A DNA stretch of 32,249 bases from the IMG/VR virus record IMGVR_UViG_3300044638_001935, positions 1-32,249 of that record; one strand, given 5' to 3'. The notes under the pieces are model-generated. The model did not search any database. It saw nothing but the letters and a program-made list of their open reading frames with translations, and was not told the DNA's origin. Shown here piece after piece: positions 1-7,219 of the stretch. How positions within the stretch are numbered: position 1 is the stretch's first letter; each line of letters starts with the position of its first letter. Origin of the DNA: a virus. Both the position numbers and the translations under genes were made by a program.

Positions 1-190
1 CAAGAATTGTCAGCGGCTTTTTTGGTGTGCTGCGGTTGTCAGGCATCATGCAGTCAAACTTCCAAAAACAGACAGGGAATGTCGGCTCGGCATACAAGTC
101 AACTTCGGCAGGTGCAATCCCCATTTCAAGTAGTTTTTCTTCAAACTCATCACCTGCAATTACTTCCAAACATAACGGAGTGTGAAACAT
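1..190 (-). CDS. Hypothetical protein, N-terminal part (gene split by the window ends)
   Basis: The ATG at 190-188 overlaps the TAA stop of the phosphoesterase gene by one base, so the two are translationally coupled. The frame stays open to base 1. Joined through the 16-base end overlap it continues at 32249-32160 and ends at TAG (32162-32160), giving an 87-residue acidic protein that is last in the leftward operon. Visible features are Cys7, Cys41 and Cys47 and a FPVCFWKFDCMMPD segment. I recognise no family. Its main value is that the intact reading frame across the junction supports a circular genome. The single mismatch in the overlap changes one codon (Ile or Leu). Confidence 0.75.
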   Translation of the reverse strand, partial: MFHTPLCLEVIAGDEFEEKLLEMGIAPAEVDLYAEPTFPVCFWKFDCMMPDNRSTPKKPLTIL

Positions 191-1197
191 TAGTAAACTC
201 TCCCTTCTATTATGCGGTAGTTTTCTACGTGGAAGTTTCGGTTAGGTAATACGGTCACGATAGCACCACCATGATTTTGTTTGATGTAGCCGTAGGGGTT
301 GTATTCAGGGGTTAACGTGCAATGACACCCAGTTGAAAAGCAAACAATCTCATCACCTTTCAGGTTGTTTTCGTGGTGTGATGATGTCTGGTGGTGGTGT
401 CCGATAAGCAGCGAAGATTTTGCCCTCATAAATGCACCCCTTGCCGGGTTCACGGGAGCCATAATTGACTTTTGAAATTCGTGTCCGTGCAGAATGTCAA
501 GTTTACCTGCCTTTATCCGCTCACGAAACACCACTTTGATGTCGTACTTTTTCAAGTGCAGTTGTTCTTCAAGGGTGATGCCGTCAAGATCTTCAATGGC
601 ACGGGCATTGCTTAACAAATAATGGCGCATCCTTTCTTCGTGGTTGCCGAACTTGTACCAGATAGGTAGGTTTGGGAACTCCTCACGTAGCAAGTGAAAG
701 AAGTTTCTTGTCATTATCAATTCCTCACGGATGCTTGGCCGTTTGGTTTCCTGTAAAAATCTGCTCACCATGTACATATCAATAATGTCACCATTCAGCA
801 CAATGCCTGTGATGCCTTTTTCTTTTCCATATTCAAGTGATGCTTGGATTGCAAGTGGATCATGTTCGGGAAAGTGAATGTCGGACATTACAAGATATTT
901 TCCTGCGGGTAGCACCACATCCTTTCGCACTGGTAGCTTGGTGTAAAGGCCAAATTTCTTTAACCCTTCTTCGATGGTAGATTTACCGGGCATATTTTCG
1001 CTGTGTTTTTTTGCGTATGAATTACTACCCATTGAACCTGTGGCTGCTCTTATTTGCTTTCGTACCGCATCCACGTTCGGCCATACACCGGGGTTTTGTT
1101 CGTAAATAAGTTTGGCGAGTGTTTGTTTTGGCAACATCAGCTGCCCATCGAGCATGTGCTGCTGCATGATAGATTTGACGATTTCAATTTTAGTCAT
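190..1197 (-). CDS. Calcineurin-like metallophosphoesterase
   Basis: This 335-residue protein carries the full metal-binding set of the calcineurin-like phosphoesterase family in order: SDIHFP (D106, H108), NGDIID (D137), FGNHEE (N185, H186), LHGHEF (H237, H239) and IGHHHQ (267-269). Such enzymes hydrolyse phosphomono- or phosphodiesters using two metal ions. Residues 1-55 form a separate, probably helical, DNA-binding-like region. Similar proteins are common in phage replication/recombination blocks, where nuclease (SbcD-like) or cyclic-nucleotide roles are conceivable; the substrate cannot be read from sequence. The start is preceded by the CTACTTTTATAG element (1202-1213) shared with other genes of this phage. 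The family call is secure; the specific role is unknown. Confidence 0.9.
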   Translation of the reverse strand: MTKIEIVKSIMQQHMLDGQLMLPKQTLAKLIYEQNPGVWPNVDAVRKQIRAATGSMGSNSYAKKHSENMPGKSTIEEGLKKFGLYTKLPVRKDVVLPAGKYLVMSDIHFPEHDPLAIQASLEYGKEKGITGIVLNGDIIDMYMVSRFLQETKRPSIREELIMTRNFFHLLREEFPNLPIWYKFGNHEERMRHYLLSNARAIEDLDGITLEEQLHLKKYDIKVVFRERIKAGKLDILHGHEFQKSIMAPVNPARGAFMRAKSSLLIGHHHQTSSHHENNLKGDEIVCFSTGCHCTLTPEYNPYGYIKQNHGGAIVTVLPNRNFHVENYRIIEGRVY

Positions 1198-1201
1198 CTA
1201 T

Positions 1202-1213
1202 CTATAAAAGTAG
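1202..1213 (-). promoter_or_regulatory. CTACTTTTATA start-proximal element
   Basis: On the minus strand CTACTTTTATAG lies a few bases before the ATG of the phosphoesterase gene. The same element recurs before six rightward genes (see findings). It may be a variant -7 box (TAnnTTT) or a translation signal; the role is inferred. Confidence 0.45.
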
Positions 1214-1303
1214 TTAGCCCCTGCGATTGCTAACATCCACCAAAAAGTCGATGAATGCTAACAAGGCAGGGGCAATATACAAAACTAATCCGAGTGCTAA
1301 CAT
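1214..1303 (-). CDS. Small hydrophobic peptide (29 aa)
   Basis: A short frame begins with ATG at 1303 and encodes 29 residues. Residues 2-25 form one continuous hydrophobic helix (LALGLVLYIAPALLAFIDFLV), followed by a basic tail (NRRG). It occupies the otherwise empty gap between the small acidic gene and the phosphoesterase gene on the same strand. No clear ribosome binding site is visible. The membrane-helix composition argues it may be real, but a chance frame cannot be excluded at this length. Confidence 0.35.
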   Translation of the reverse strand: MLALGLVLYIAPALLAFIDFLVDVSNRRG

Positions 1304-1367
1304 AGTGCAATCACATTATACTGTGGTTTTAACATTACTCCAATAATAGAAGGTTGTTTTTTATGCG

Positions 1368-1391
1368 TAATCCACATTTTGATGTGATTAT
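1368..1391 (-). other. Stem-loop over a stop codon
   Basis: Read on the minus strand, TAATCACAT, CAAA, ATGTGGATTA forms a 9-bp stem with one bulged G and a 4-base loop directly at the TAA stop of the small acidic gene. No U-tract follows, so it looks like an mRNA 3'-end stabiliser or weak terminator rather than a classical intrinsic terminator. Confidence 0.35.
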
Positions 1392-1570
1392 CCGGTTAAG
1401 GCAACCCCGTTCAATTCATCCTGCCATACCCTTATTTTGAACCAGTCATCCACGCTGGGGATGTCATCAGGCATTTGGCTGTAATCGTATGGCTGTGCTT
1501 CAATGACTTCATCCTCGCATGGTGGTTGCCATTGTTCTATTGACTTCGGGATTTCACGTTTATTCAGCAT
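1388..1570 (-). CDS. Small acidic hypothetical protein
   Basis: I place the start at the ATG at 1570 (MLNKREIPKS) because GGAGG (complement of 1576-1580) lies 5 bases upstream; a longer frame starting at 1582 would put this Shine-Dalgarno inside the coding sequence. The product is 60 residues, acidic and proline-rich (QPPCEDEVIEAQPYDYSQMPDDIP), with no recognised domain. It overlaps the end of the upstream membrane protein gene by 11 bases, so coupled translation is likely. Function unknown. Confidence 0.7.
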   Translation of the reverse strand: MLNKREIPKSIEQWQPPCEDEVIEAQPYDYSQMPDDIPSVDDWFKIRVWQDELNGVALTG

Positions 1571-1763
1571 TGTTACCTCCATATATGTTGTAATGTATCA
1601 TAACCAATGCACTTAAAAAACCGCCAATAGAAGATATTGCAAATCTTGCATCATAAGTCCACTTGGAAATATCAAATGATGCTGAATAAAATGCACCTAA
1701 TAAATAAATAAATCCAAATGTTAATATTCCTAAAAATGCTGTTAACAATATTGTCTGTTTCAT
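1560..1763 (-). CDS. Small two-helix membrane protein
   Basis: The 67-residue product has two hydrophobic segments, about residues 5-27 (LLTAFLGILTFGFIYLLGAF) and 42-60 (ISSIGGFLSALVMIHYNIY), joined by a short polar linker, consistent with a hairpin inner-membrane protein. The ATG overlaps the stop of the upstream gene (ATGA). Composition is more AT-rich than its neighbours, hinting at separate acquisition. Possible roles in this position include superinfection exclusion or an accessory membrane function, but none can be assigned. Confidence 0.7.
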   Translation of the reverse strand: MKQTILLTAFLGILTFGFIYLLGAFYSASFDISKWTYDARFAISSIGGFLSALVMIHYNIYGGNNAE

Positions 1764-2158
1764 TTTTCAATCTCCTTTAATGCAATGGTGTCACTTCCTG
1801 CCACATACACAGCAGGTTGGATTATTTCACCGCCATCGGTAACGGGCAGCACTCCTTTTTCTTCGGACTTGTATGCCCACTTTGCCATATCTTCAACGGC
1901 AGATAGTTGGTTTTTTGCAACAACCCATTCGTCAAGGTGATCAAACTTCCACCGCCCAGCACCGGAACGACATTGGATTTCAAAGCCCATGTGCTGAAAT
2001 GTCTTGCCATACATCTGTGCTTCGTTTATGGCTTGGGATTGTATCTGCTCTTTGGCGGCTTTGATTTGCTTTTCAATGCGGGTGAGGTGGCAGAACGCAT
2101 CCAAAGCGGATGCGTTGCCTTCCTCTACATCAAACATCAATTTAACTACATCTGTCAT
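1760..2158 (-). CDS. Hypothetical recombination-block protein
   Basis: The 132-residue soluble protein begins with a helical, charged N-terminal half (residues 1-50 rich in K, E, Q and A, possible coiled coil) followed by a mixed segment with GFEIQCRSGAGRWKFDHLDEW. Its ATG overlaps the stop of the Rad52-like gene, so the two are co-translated. Small helical proteins beside the annealing protein are common in phage recombination blocks, but I recognise no domain and assign no function. Confidence 0.7.
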   Translation of the reverse strand: MTDVVKLMFDVEEGNASALDAFCHLTRIEKQIKAAKEQIQSQAINEAQMYGKTFQHMGFEIQCRSGAGRWKFDHLDEWVVAKNQLSAVEDMAKWAYKSEEKGVLPVTDGGEIIQPAVYVAGSDTIALKEIEK

Positions 2159-2631
2159 GGCTTCAAAATTATCACCTCTTTGAAGTTACCGAGATTAACC
2201 CACTCCACCAGCTTGGTCAGTTTGTCTTGCGCCCAGTCAGGGATATACTTTTCGTTGCATTCGATGAACACCTTGGGGTAATCATACAGGCAGCGGCCCA
2301 AACCAAACTGCACCGCAGCCCTTTTCATTGCATCCGAGATACCGCCCTTTTCAGGTTCGATATTTGTCTTTGATGCACCATCTTCACGGTAGATTTTTTT
2401 TACAAAACCTTCTTCGTCATTATAATGTATCGTCAAACGGCAGATAAAGCCATTGCCTATCTCCCTGAACTCGGATGTCCAATTTGTCGGCCCGAAGGCA
2501 GCGTCAAAGCGTTGCATTACGCATCTGTTGTTAATGTACGGCACGACAATCATTTTGCCCGTGCTGGTGACTGATTGCACTCGCCATTCAATCTCGTTTG
2601 GCTGAATAGGTGCGGTTAAAATTTCATTCAT
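2155..2631 (-). CDS. Rad52/22-type single-strand annealing protein
   Basis: The 158-residue protein shows the Rad52 family pattern: IEWRVQS near residue 14, a central PYINNRCVMQRFDAAFGPTNW segment (about 31-51), then KTNIEPEKGGISDAMKRAAVQFGLGRCLYDYP (about 88-119), where the SDAxKRAAVxFGLGRxLY core is diagnostic. Family members form oligomeric rings on ssDNA and anneal complementary strands, promoting phage recombination and replication restart. The length is close to the minimal annealing core, with no C-terminal extension. AAGGA sits 3 bases before the ATG. With the SSB-like protein upstream it makes a plausible annealing system, although no partner exonuclease was recognised. Confidence 0.85.
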   Translation of the reverse strand: MNEILTAPIQPNEIEWRVQSVTSTGKMIVVPYINNRCVMQRFDAAFGPTNWTSEFREIGNGFICRLTIHYNDEEGFVKKIYREDGASKTNIEPEKGGISDAMKRAAVQFGLGRCLYDYPKVFIECNEKYIPDWAQDKLTKLVEWVNLGNFKEVIILKP

Positions 2632-2672
2632 TGTCCTTGGAATATTAAAGTGTTTGTCTTGATTTTGCCTTG

Positions 2673-2897
2673 TTATTTTAAATTGTCCGTGTGGATTGTA
2701 CCAAAAATCCTGATTAAGGTTGGCAGAATTTCAGCTGGGATGCTCACGCATTTGCGGCCATCTTGACCGGGTGCAAATTCCTGAATGAAATAAATGGTGT
2801 TGCTGTCATCTTCCCAGTCAATGTTGTAGATGACATCATCGTGTTCAAACTTGGCAGAATAGCTGCCGGTGTGTGTGACTTTTATTTGTGTTTCCAT
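2673..2897 (-). CDS. Small hypothetical protein with its own promoter
   Basis: The 74-residue acidic protein is predicted beta-rich (IKVTHTGSYSAKFEHDDVIYNIDWEDD) with a C-terminal helical segment. No family is recognised. It has a complete Bacteroidetes-type promoter whose -7 box ends 4 bases before the ATG, so it can be transcribed independently of the upstream genes, probably as a leaderless message. It may be an early host-takeover protein, which is inference only. Confidence 0.7.
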   Translation of the reverse strand: METQIKVTHTGSYSAKFEHDDVIYNIDWEDDSNTIYFIQEFAPGQDGRKCVSIPAEILPTLIRIFGTIHTDNLK

Positions 2898-2901
2898 GAT
2901 G

Positions 2902-2931
2902 CAAATATAGTATAAGTTTTTATATTTTCAA
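2902..2931 (-). promoter_or_regulatory. Bacteroidetes promoter abutting a start codon
   Basis: On the minus strand the -33 TTG (complement 2929-2931), a 19-base spacer and the -7 box TATATTTG (complement 2902-2909) match the Bacteroidetes consensus. The box is 4 bases from the ATG at 2897. Confidence 0.8.
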
Positions 2932-3102
2932 GCTTTCTGCAATTTTTTTTATCAGGTCATCCGAAATCGGTTCAGCTTGAAATCCTTTCTTCCGATATTT
3001 TTTGAGGGTCTTTTCCACTTCGTCATCGGGCACTGGCTCAAAAGACAGCATCTGGTCTTTCCAATATACCACCGTTTTATATCCCCGGTCTTCCGTTGTC
3101 AT
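2920..3102 (-). CDS. Small charged hypothetical protein
   Basis: The 60-residue highly charged protein (KTLKKYRKKGFQAEPISDDLIKKIAESLKI at the C-terminal half) is likely helical. Its ATG overlaps the stop of the 61-residue gene upstream, indicating co-translation. No family is recognised. Confidence 0.6.
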   Translation of the reverse strand: MTTEDRGYKTVVYWKDQMLSFEPVPDDEVEKTLKKYRKKGFQAEPISDDLIKKIAESLKI

Positions 3103-3284
3103 AGCAACGCAAAAGCCGTGTCAATTACCTGTTGCTCTTTTTTGCTCTTGTATTTGCTGGGATTGTTCAGGGCCTTTATCACGGTGGCATAACTTGCCAC
3201 ACCTTTACAGGCATCAACAACCTGCATCTTCATGCCTTTACGGGCGTGTGCAATAAAGTGTTTGCGTTTATCCTCGTGTGTCAT
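3099..3284 (-). CDS. Small basic protein, possible helix-turn-helix
   Basis: The 61-residue basic protein contains MQVVDACKGVASYATVIKAL (about residues 20-39), which resembles a helix-turn-helix in spacing (small residue, turn, then a TV-KAL recognition-like helix). It overlaps the upstream pyrophosphatase-like gene by 17 bases. A DNA-binding regulatory role is possible but unproven. Confidence 0.6.
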   Translation of the reverse strand: MTHEDKRKHFIAHARKGMKMQVVDACKGVASYATVIKALNNPSKYKSKKEQQVIDTAFALL

Positions 3285-3615
3285 TTTTTTTGTTTATTAT
3301 GTGATTTGCAAATTCGGTCATTAACTTATCAACTTCATAAGTATTTTTATCTTCTGTGTTGTTTTCATTTTTGGTTGCAATTTTCAGCAGGATAAGATAC
3401 CCGATAAGGTCATTGAGTGTGTCTTCATCGGGTGCTTCCATCCCGGTTGTTTTGATGCGGCTTAACTTGTCATCAATGCGGACAAGCAACTGCTCTGTTG
3501 TGGATGCCTTGCTGAAAACTCGCACCGGTTCCAGTGCGGAGTTTCCATACTTGGCATTCTTTTCCACCAACATTGAGCAGATTTGGTCGCAGGTTTCAAT
3601 GATTTTGTTTTGCAT
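3268..3615 (-). CDS. MazG-like / DUF1599-type nucleotide pyrophosphohydrolase-like protein
   Basis: The 115-residue helical protein contains LVEKNAKYGNSALEP (about 16-30) and LLVRIDDKLSRI followed by DEDTLNDLIGYLILLKIA (about 63-82). This ExxxKYG, RxxDKxxRI, DxxxDLxGYxxL arrangement is what I know from DUF1599/nucleotide-modification-associated all-alpha NTP pyrophosphatases. Such enzymes hydrolyse nucleoside triphosphates and may adjust nucleotide pools during phage replication. The ATG overlaps the SSB-like gene's stop. No DNA base-modification enzyme was recognised beside it. Confidence 0.7.
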   Translation of the reverse strand: MQNKIIETCDQICSMLVEKNAKYGNSALEPVRVFSKASTTEQLLVRIDDKLSRIKTTGMEAPDEDTLNDLIGYLILLKIATKNENNTEDKNTYEVDKLMTEFANHIINKKNDTRG

Positions 3616-3926
3616 TAGAACGGTAAATCGTTGCTATTTTGGTTGTACATTGAGTTCGCATATTCCTCTTTTGCCGCATCAGGAATACCGCTTTTGCTGG
3701 GTGTTACATTTTTGTAACTTACATTTTTAGCACCCCCAACATAGGTTGCAGGTTTCTTGGCTTCCCGTTCTTCTTTGGTTTGCGACAGGGCAATGTAATG
3801 AGTTTCTCCGAACTTTCCTTCGGCTTTACGTTCAGCACATACGAGCTTGATGTACTTCTTTCCGTTCTTTCCGGTAGTGATTGCCTCACTGGGCAAATCT
3901 GATAGGCATATATCGAGTATTAACAT
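3615..3926 (-). CDS. Putative ssDNA-binding protein
   Basis: The 103-residue protein starts with a beta-rich segment (LILDICLSDLP then KKYIKLVCAERK and THYIALSQT), has a low-complexity polar stretch, and ends in SNDLPF. The acidic-hydrophobic DLPF tip is the hallmark of SSB C-termini, which recruit replication and repair proteins. It lies between the DnaA-like gene and other DNA-metabolism genes. The OB fold is inferred, not proven. It has its own promoter 4 bases upstream of the ATG. Confidence 0.65.
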   Translation of the reverse strand: MLILDICLSDLPSEAITTGKNGKKYIKLVCAERKAEGKFGETHYIALSQTKEEREAKKPATYVGGAKNVSYKNVTPSKSGIPDAAKEEYANSMYNQNSNDLPF

Positions 3927-3930
3927 GGTG

Positions 3931-3960
3931 CAAATATAGTTATTTAAATCTGTTCTACAA
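3931..3960 (-). promoter_or_regulatory. Bacteroidetes promoter abutting the SSB-like start
   Basis: Minus-strand TTTG (its TTG at complement 3958-3960), a 19-base spacer and TATATTTG (complement 3931-3938), 4 bases before the ATG at 3926. It lies partly inside the 3' end of the upstream DnaA-like gene. Confidence 0.8.
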
Positions 3961-4399
3961 AGTTTTGATAAGCATTTTTCACCGCTTCCACCTTCCGGGC
4001 AAATGATTTGTCAAAAGTCATTAGGTTGTCCACCGTTTCAACGCTGTGTATCATTGTGGAGTGGTCACGGCCACCGCATAATTGACCGATTTTCTTCAAC
4101 GATAACGAGGTTTTATGCCGCAAAATCCAAATGAATATCTGCCGCAATTCCAACACCTCACGTTTACGGGCTTTCACCTTGATAAATTCGGGCTGATAGT
4201 ACGGAAATACCGACCTGATTGCAAGGTGTGTGGCCTTGATATGCTCATCATCCTTGTCAATGTCCTGTACTTTCAGCACGGTTTCCAATTCCCTGATGCG
4301 GATTTGCTGGTGTCTGATTACTTCTTTCATTCTGTCGATTTCACTTTGACGAAATGTTGTCCTGCTGTTGCGCTGTGGTGCTTTGATTTTTATTCTCAT
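3944..4399 (-). CDS. Stand-alone DnaA domain IV (DNA-binding) protein
   Basis: The 151-residue protein has a basic, coiled-coil-like N-terminus (residues 12-50) and a C-terminal half matching the DNA-binding domain of bacterial DnaA: RKREVLELRQIFIWILRHKTSLSLKKIGQLCG, then GGRDHSTMIHSVETV (109-123), the DnaA signature. The AAA+ ATPase domain is absent (full DnaA is about 450 residues). It should bind DnaA boxes, and a perfect box lies at 7502-7510 in the divergent region. It may mark the phage origin, recruit host DnaA, or compete with it. It has its own promoter. Confidence 0.85.
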   Translation of the reverse strand: MRIKIKAPQRNSRTTFRQSEIDRMKEVIRHQQIRIRELETVLKVQDIDKDDEHIKATHLAIRSVFPYYQPEFIKVKARKREVLELRQIFIWILRHKTSLSLKKIGQLCGGRDHSTMIHSVETVDNLMTFDKSFARKVEAVKNAYQNFVEQI

Positions 4400-4403
4400 G
4401 GTG

Positions 4404-4433
4404 CAAATATAGTAAATTAAACATTAGTTTCAA
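4404..4433 (-). promoter_or_regulatory. Bacteroidetes promoter abutting the DnaA-like start
   Basis: Minus-strand TTG (complement 4431-4433), 19-base spacer, TATATTTG (complement 4404-4411), then 4 bases to the ATG at 4399. The -33 box lies inside the end of the primase-helicase gene. Confidence 0.8.
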
Positions 4434-6048
4434 TATACAATCCTGTTGAAATATCATAATTAAATTTCTGTATGCCGATTTCCCCCCAGTGCGAGAACTT
4501 AACTTTTTGGATGTGAACTTCCACAGTGTTATTGCTGAAATTTCGGTACACTGTAAGTCCATTGTCGGTCTTGTTGTAAAAATTTGCACTGCCGGCTATG
4601 TCATACAAGCTCGGTACATCATAATTTCCATCATCTTTTCTGCCTATTTTACGTGGGTGAGCCACCAAAAAACAATGCACGTTGTACCTCTCGCAGAAAT
4701 TTACAATCTTATCCAGTGACTGCCCGATGTATTTCGTTTCACTTTCACCGTACTGATGCTCTAATTTGTTCCATGCGTCAATGACAAACCAATCTATATT
4801 CTTTCTGTTTTTGAGTTCGGCAACTTTTGCAAGTATACTGTCAAGTGAGAAGTCCTTTTCAGGTTTTACAAAGAATATGCTGTTTTCAAGCAAGTAAAGT
4901 GCTTCGTATATTTCCTGTTGGTTCATCCTGTGCTGCCCCATAAATGGCCGCTTGGTCAACTTACGCAGCATCTTACTGATATGAAGTTCAACTGGTCTAT
5001 TTTCAGGGCTGTAAAACGCACCTTTCCACTGGTGTCTTTGCAATAGTTTAAGCAGAACGTGATCAAGAAAGTCCGATTTCCCGTGTCCGGGGATGCCCGT
5101 AATGGTAGTCAAATAACCTTTATGAAATGACAGGTATTTATCAAAACCAACCATCCCGGTTTTTGCACCTTCCGGCAATCCGTAATTGTATAGGTTTTCA
5201 ATTTCGGTCAGGTAGTCAGTCACACCGAACACACCAATCATGGGAAATTCGGAAAAATTCATGCAGGCATCACGCAGGGCAAACGCACCATTCAGCAATA
5301 AATACTCGTTGGCATCTTTGCAATCGGGAAATACAATGTAATTACATTTGTCTTTTCCGAACCTGTCTGCAATGGCATTGCGTAATTCAATACCGGGCGC
5401 ATCGTTGTCAACTGCAATGTGTATCTTTTCGATGTGGTCAAAGGCAGGCATGAAGCGGTCAAAGAAAGTAAGGTTTGGCTGTGCGCCATTTGGCACACTA
5501 ATTACATTTTCAATTCCTGCTTCGATAAGTGCGAGTGCATCCATTTCACCTTCGACAATCCATAATTCATTTGCAGTTGAAAGGCAGTCAATGTTGTATG
5601 GGATAAGTTCTGCGCCTTTGTGCATCTTAAAATGCTTTGCACCATCCCTGTATTTCACGTTTTTAAGTACACCATCCTCAAAGTAATTGAAACATATGCA
5701 GTTCACTTCCTTGCTGACCTGTGGCATCCATTCGGATTGTTCCGTGATTTGCATCTTGTTCACGGTTGCTGCGGTGATCCTGCGGCTTTCAAACCATTTT
5801 AGTACCTTATCGGAAAGTGCGGTAGTATTTTTCCATTCCGGCACTTCGTATTTCACCACTTCCGGGCGTTCAATAATTGCACCCTTCCATCCGCAATGGT
5901 GACAAATCCATGCTTTCTTATCAAGGTTAACCGATAGGCATCGGTCGGTTTTCTTTTTACGGGTATGGCTACACTGGGGGCAAAGTGTTTGAACTTCACC
6001 TGTGGTTTTACCTTGCGGTATTTCGATATTGTAAAATGCGTAGCTCAT
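4417..6048 (-). CDS. Primase-helicase (Twinkle/T7 gp4 type)
   Basis: The 543-residue replicative enzyme shows, in order: a zinc finger (C23, C26, C49, C52), a TOPRIM primase core (VEGEMDALALIEAG, E166-E168-D170; then AVDNDAPG with D214 and D216), and a RecA/DnaB-type helicase domain with Walker A GIPGHGKS (318-325), Walker B FVIDAW (D424), FLVAHPRK (H464) and a late YDIAGSANFYNKTDN segment. This is the single-polypeptide primase-helicase architecture; it would unwind DNA and possibly prime the lagging strand. The ATG overlaps the stop of the DnaD-like gene (ATGA). No phage DNA polymerase is recognised, so the host polymerase is presumably used. Confidence 0.92.
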   Translation of the reverse strand: MSYAFYNIEIPQGKTTGEVQTLCPQCSHTRKKKTDRCLSVNLDKKAWICHHCGWKGAIIERPEVVKYEVPEWKNTTALSDKVLKWFESRRITAATVNKMQITEQSEWMPQVSKEVNCICFNYFEDGVLKNVKYRDGAKHFKMHKGAELIPYNIDCLSTANELWIVEGEMDALALIEAGIENVISVPNGAQPNLTFFDRFMPAFDHIEKIHIAVDNDAPGIELRNAIADRFGKDKCNYIVFPDCKDANEYLLLNGAFALRDACMNFSEFPMIGVFGVTDYLTEIENLYNYGLPEGAKTGMVGFDKYLSFHKGYLTTITGIPGHGKSDFLDHVLLKLLQRHQWKGAFYSPENRPVELHISKMLRKLTKRPFMGQHRMNQQEIYEALYLLENSIFFVKPEKDFSLDSILAKVAELKNRKNIDWFVIDAWNKLEHQYGESETKYIGQSLDKIVNFCERYNVHCFLVAHPRKIGRKDDGNYDVPSLYDIAGSANFYNKTDNGLTVYRNFSNNTVEVHIQKVKFSHWGEIGIQKFNYDISTGLYIETNV

Positions 6049-6845
6049 AAAACAACACCCCCCAAGTTTTTGATTTCAGGTTCAACAATGCGGTAAATTT
6101 CAACACCTGAATTTTTCAGCTCTTGCAATCCTTGATCTGTGACACTGATTTCCATGTTCACAAATTTGCCTGCATCGTTTTGCTTTTTGTAAAACACCAT
6201 GTAGGTTTTTGGTGTTTGTATTGTTCCTTTCTTTGGTTCTTTTGCCAGCCAATTCAGTGCGGTTCGGTAAAGGTTTTTGTAATCCTTATTCTTTTTGTAG
6301 TTTTCAATCCGGTCAAGAATATTATCTACCTGCGTAGGTGACCAACCTTCTGCAACCAGTTTGTCAAATTCAGGCCGTGAAATTTCCAAATGGTCAAAAG
6401 CCCTATATATATTTTCTTCTTCTTTCTTTTCTTTCTTATCTTTCTTTAATTCTTTAGTTGGTGTCACCTGCGTTTCATCTGCGTTTCGTTTGCGTTTCAC
6501 TTCCGTTTCATCTGCGTTTCGCTCGTCTTGGTAACATTCATATTTACAGATAGTTAGCCGTGTCGAAACTGAAACGTTTTCAATTAAAATCATGCCATCA
6601 TTTTGAAGCAATTGTAAAAACCTACGTACCTTGCTTTTATCTACCTTCCATCGTTTAGCCCAAGTGTCCAATGAATAAAGACTTTGACCACGTTTGCAGT
6701 CATACAAATTTCCTTTGATAAGTATCTTCTTATCTTCAAAGTTTGCATTCATAAGTAAATCTGTCCACCAATGGAAATACTGGCTGTTTTGATAAATCCA
6801 GTGTTCCATCATTTTTCTGTGTATCTTAATCCAACCATTATTCAT
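6045..6845 (-). CDS. DnaD-like replication organiser / helicase loader
   Basis: The 266-residue protein begins with GWIKIHRKMMEHWIY and WWTDLLMNANF, then a winged-helix segment (QSLYSLDTWAKRWKVDKSKVRRFLQLLQNDGMI, about 54-86), as in phage replisome organisers. A charged low-complexity linker with a repeated KRNADET-type unit follows, then a DnaD C-terminal-like region (TALNWLAKEPKKGT, about residues 205-218). It probably binds the origin and loads the adjacent helicase. The gene directly precedes and overlaps the primase-helicase gene. Family assignment is good; the loader role is inferred from context. Confidence 0.8.
   Translation of the reverse strand: MNNGWIKIHRKMMEHWIYQNSQYFHWWTDLLMNANFEDKKILIKGNLYDCKRGQSLYSLDTWAKRWKVDKSKVRRFLQLLQNDGMILIENVSVSTRLTICKYECYQDERNADETEVKRKRNADETQVTPTKELKKDKKEKKEEENIYRAFDHLEISRPEFDKLVAEGWSPTQVDNILDRIENYKKNKDYKNLYRTALNWLAKEPKKGTIQTPKTYMVFYKKQNDAGKFVNMEISVTDQGLQELKNSGVEIYRIVEPEIKNLGGVVL
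6471..6521 (-). repeat. Two 18-base direct repeats inside the DnaD-like gene
   Basis: CGTTTCATCTGCGTTTCG occurs at 6471-6488 and 6504-6521 (plus-strand reading), 33 bases apart, i.e. in frame. It encodes the repeated RNADET unit in the linker between the DNA-binding and C-terminal regions. Confidence 0.8.
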
Positions 6846-7143
6846 TCGGCTGTCCTTTCAATGTTAACTTTTTACATTGGTTCCAATACAGCACTTCAAA
6901 ATCAAGGTTCATTTTGCGGTAATCGTAAACGTGCTGCTTTACTTTGTGAGTCAGGAAGTCAACTTCCAACTTTCCAATCTGCTGGGAAAGTTCTTCGATG
7001 CATCTGTCGCAGATGTCAATCGGCATTCGTTTTGGTAATTTAATCATAAACAAAACGCCCCACACTTTCCTATGTTCAACCCGGCTGGAAGATTGCAGCC
7101 GCATAGTACTTGTGTAGGGCGTTTGGTAAAGTTCTTTTTTCAT
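6838..7143 (-). CDS. Hypothetical protein with CxxC motif
   Basis: The 101-residue basic protein contains DICDRCIEEL (about 44-53), a single CxxC pair, followed by a helical charged region. The first ATG (7143) follows an A/G-rich stretch; an internal ATG at MIKLPKRMP (about residue 33) would keep the CxxC and is an alternative start. It overlaps the DnaD-like gene by 8 bases. Function unknown; a small zinc-binding or dimerising accessory protein is possible. Confidence 0.6.
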   Translation of the reverse strand: MKKELYQTPYTSTMRLQSSSRVEHRKVWGVLFMIKLPKRMPIDICDRCIEELSQQIGKLEVDFLTHKVKQHVYDYRKMNLDFEVLYWNQCKKLTLKGQPNE

Positions 7144-7219
7144 CTTCTTTTCTCGGCAGGGGGTTGAAGTCCTGTTGTTCCGATATGCAATTATAAAACA
7201 AAGATTTTAGATTTCCAAA

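Noticed and set aside
7-249. Rightward open frame at the left end
   Set aside because: It lies antisense over the coupled leftward genes, has no promoter or ribosome binding site, and its product shows no domain.
5127-5453. Rightward open frames inside the primase-helicase gene
   Set aside because: They are antisense to a gene with clear catalytic motifs, and their products have no domain features.
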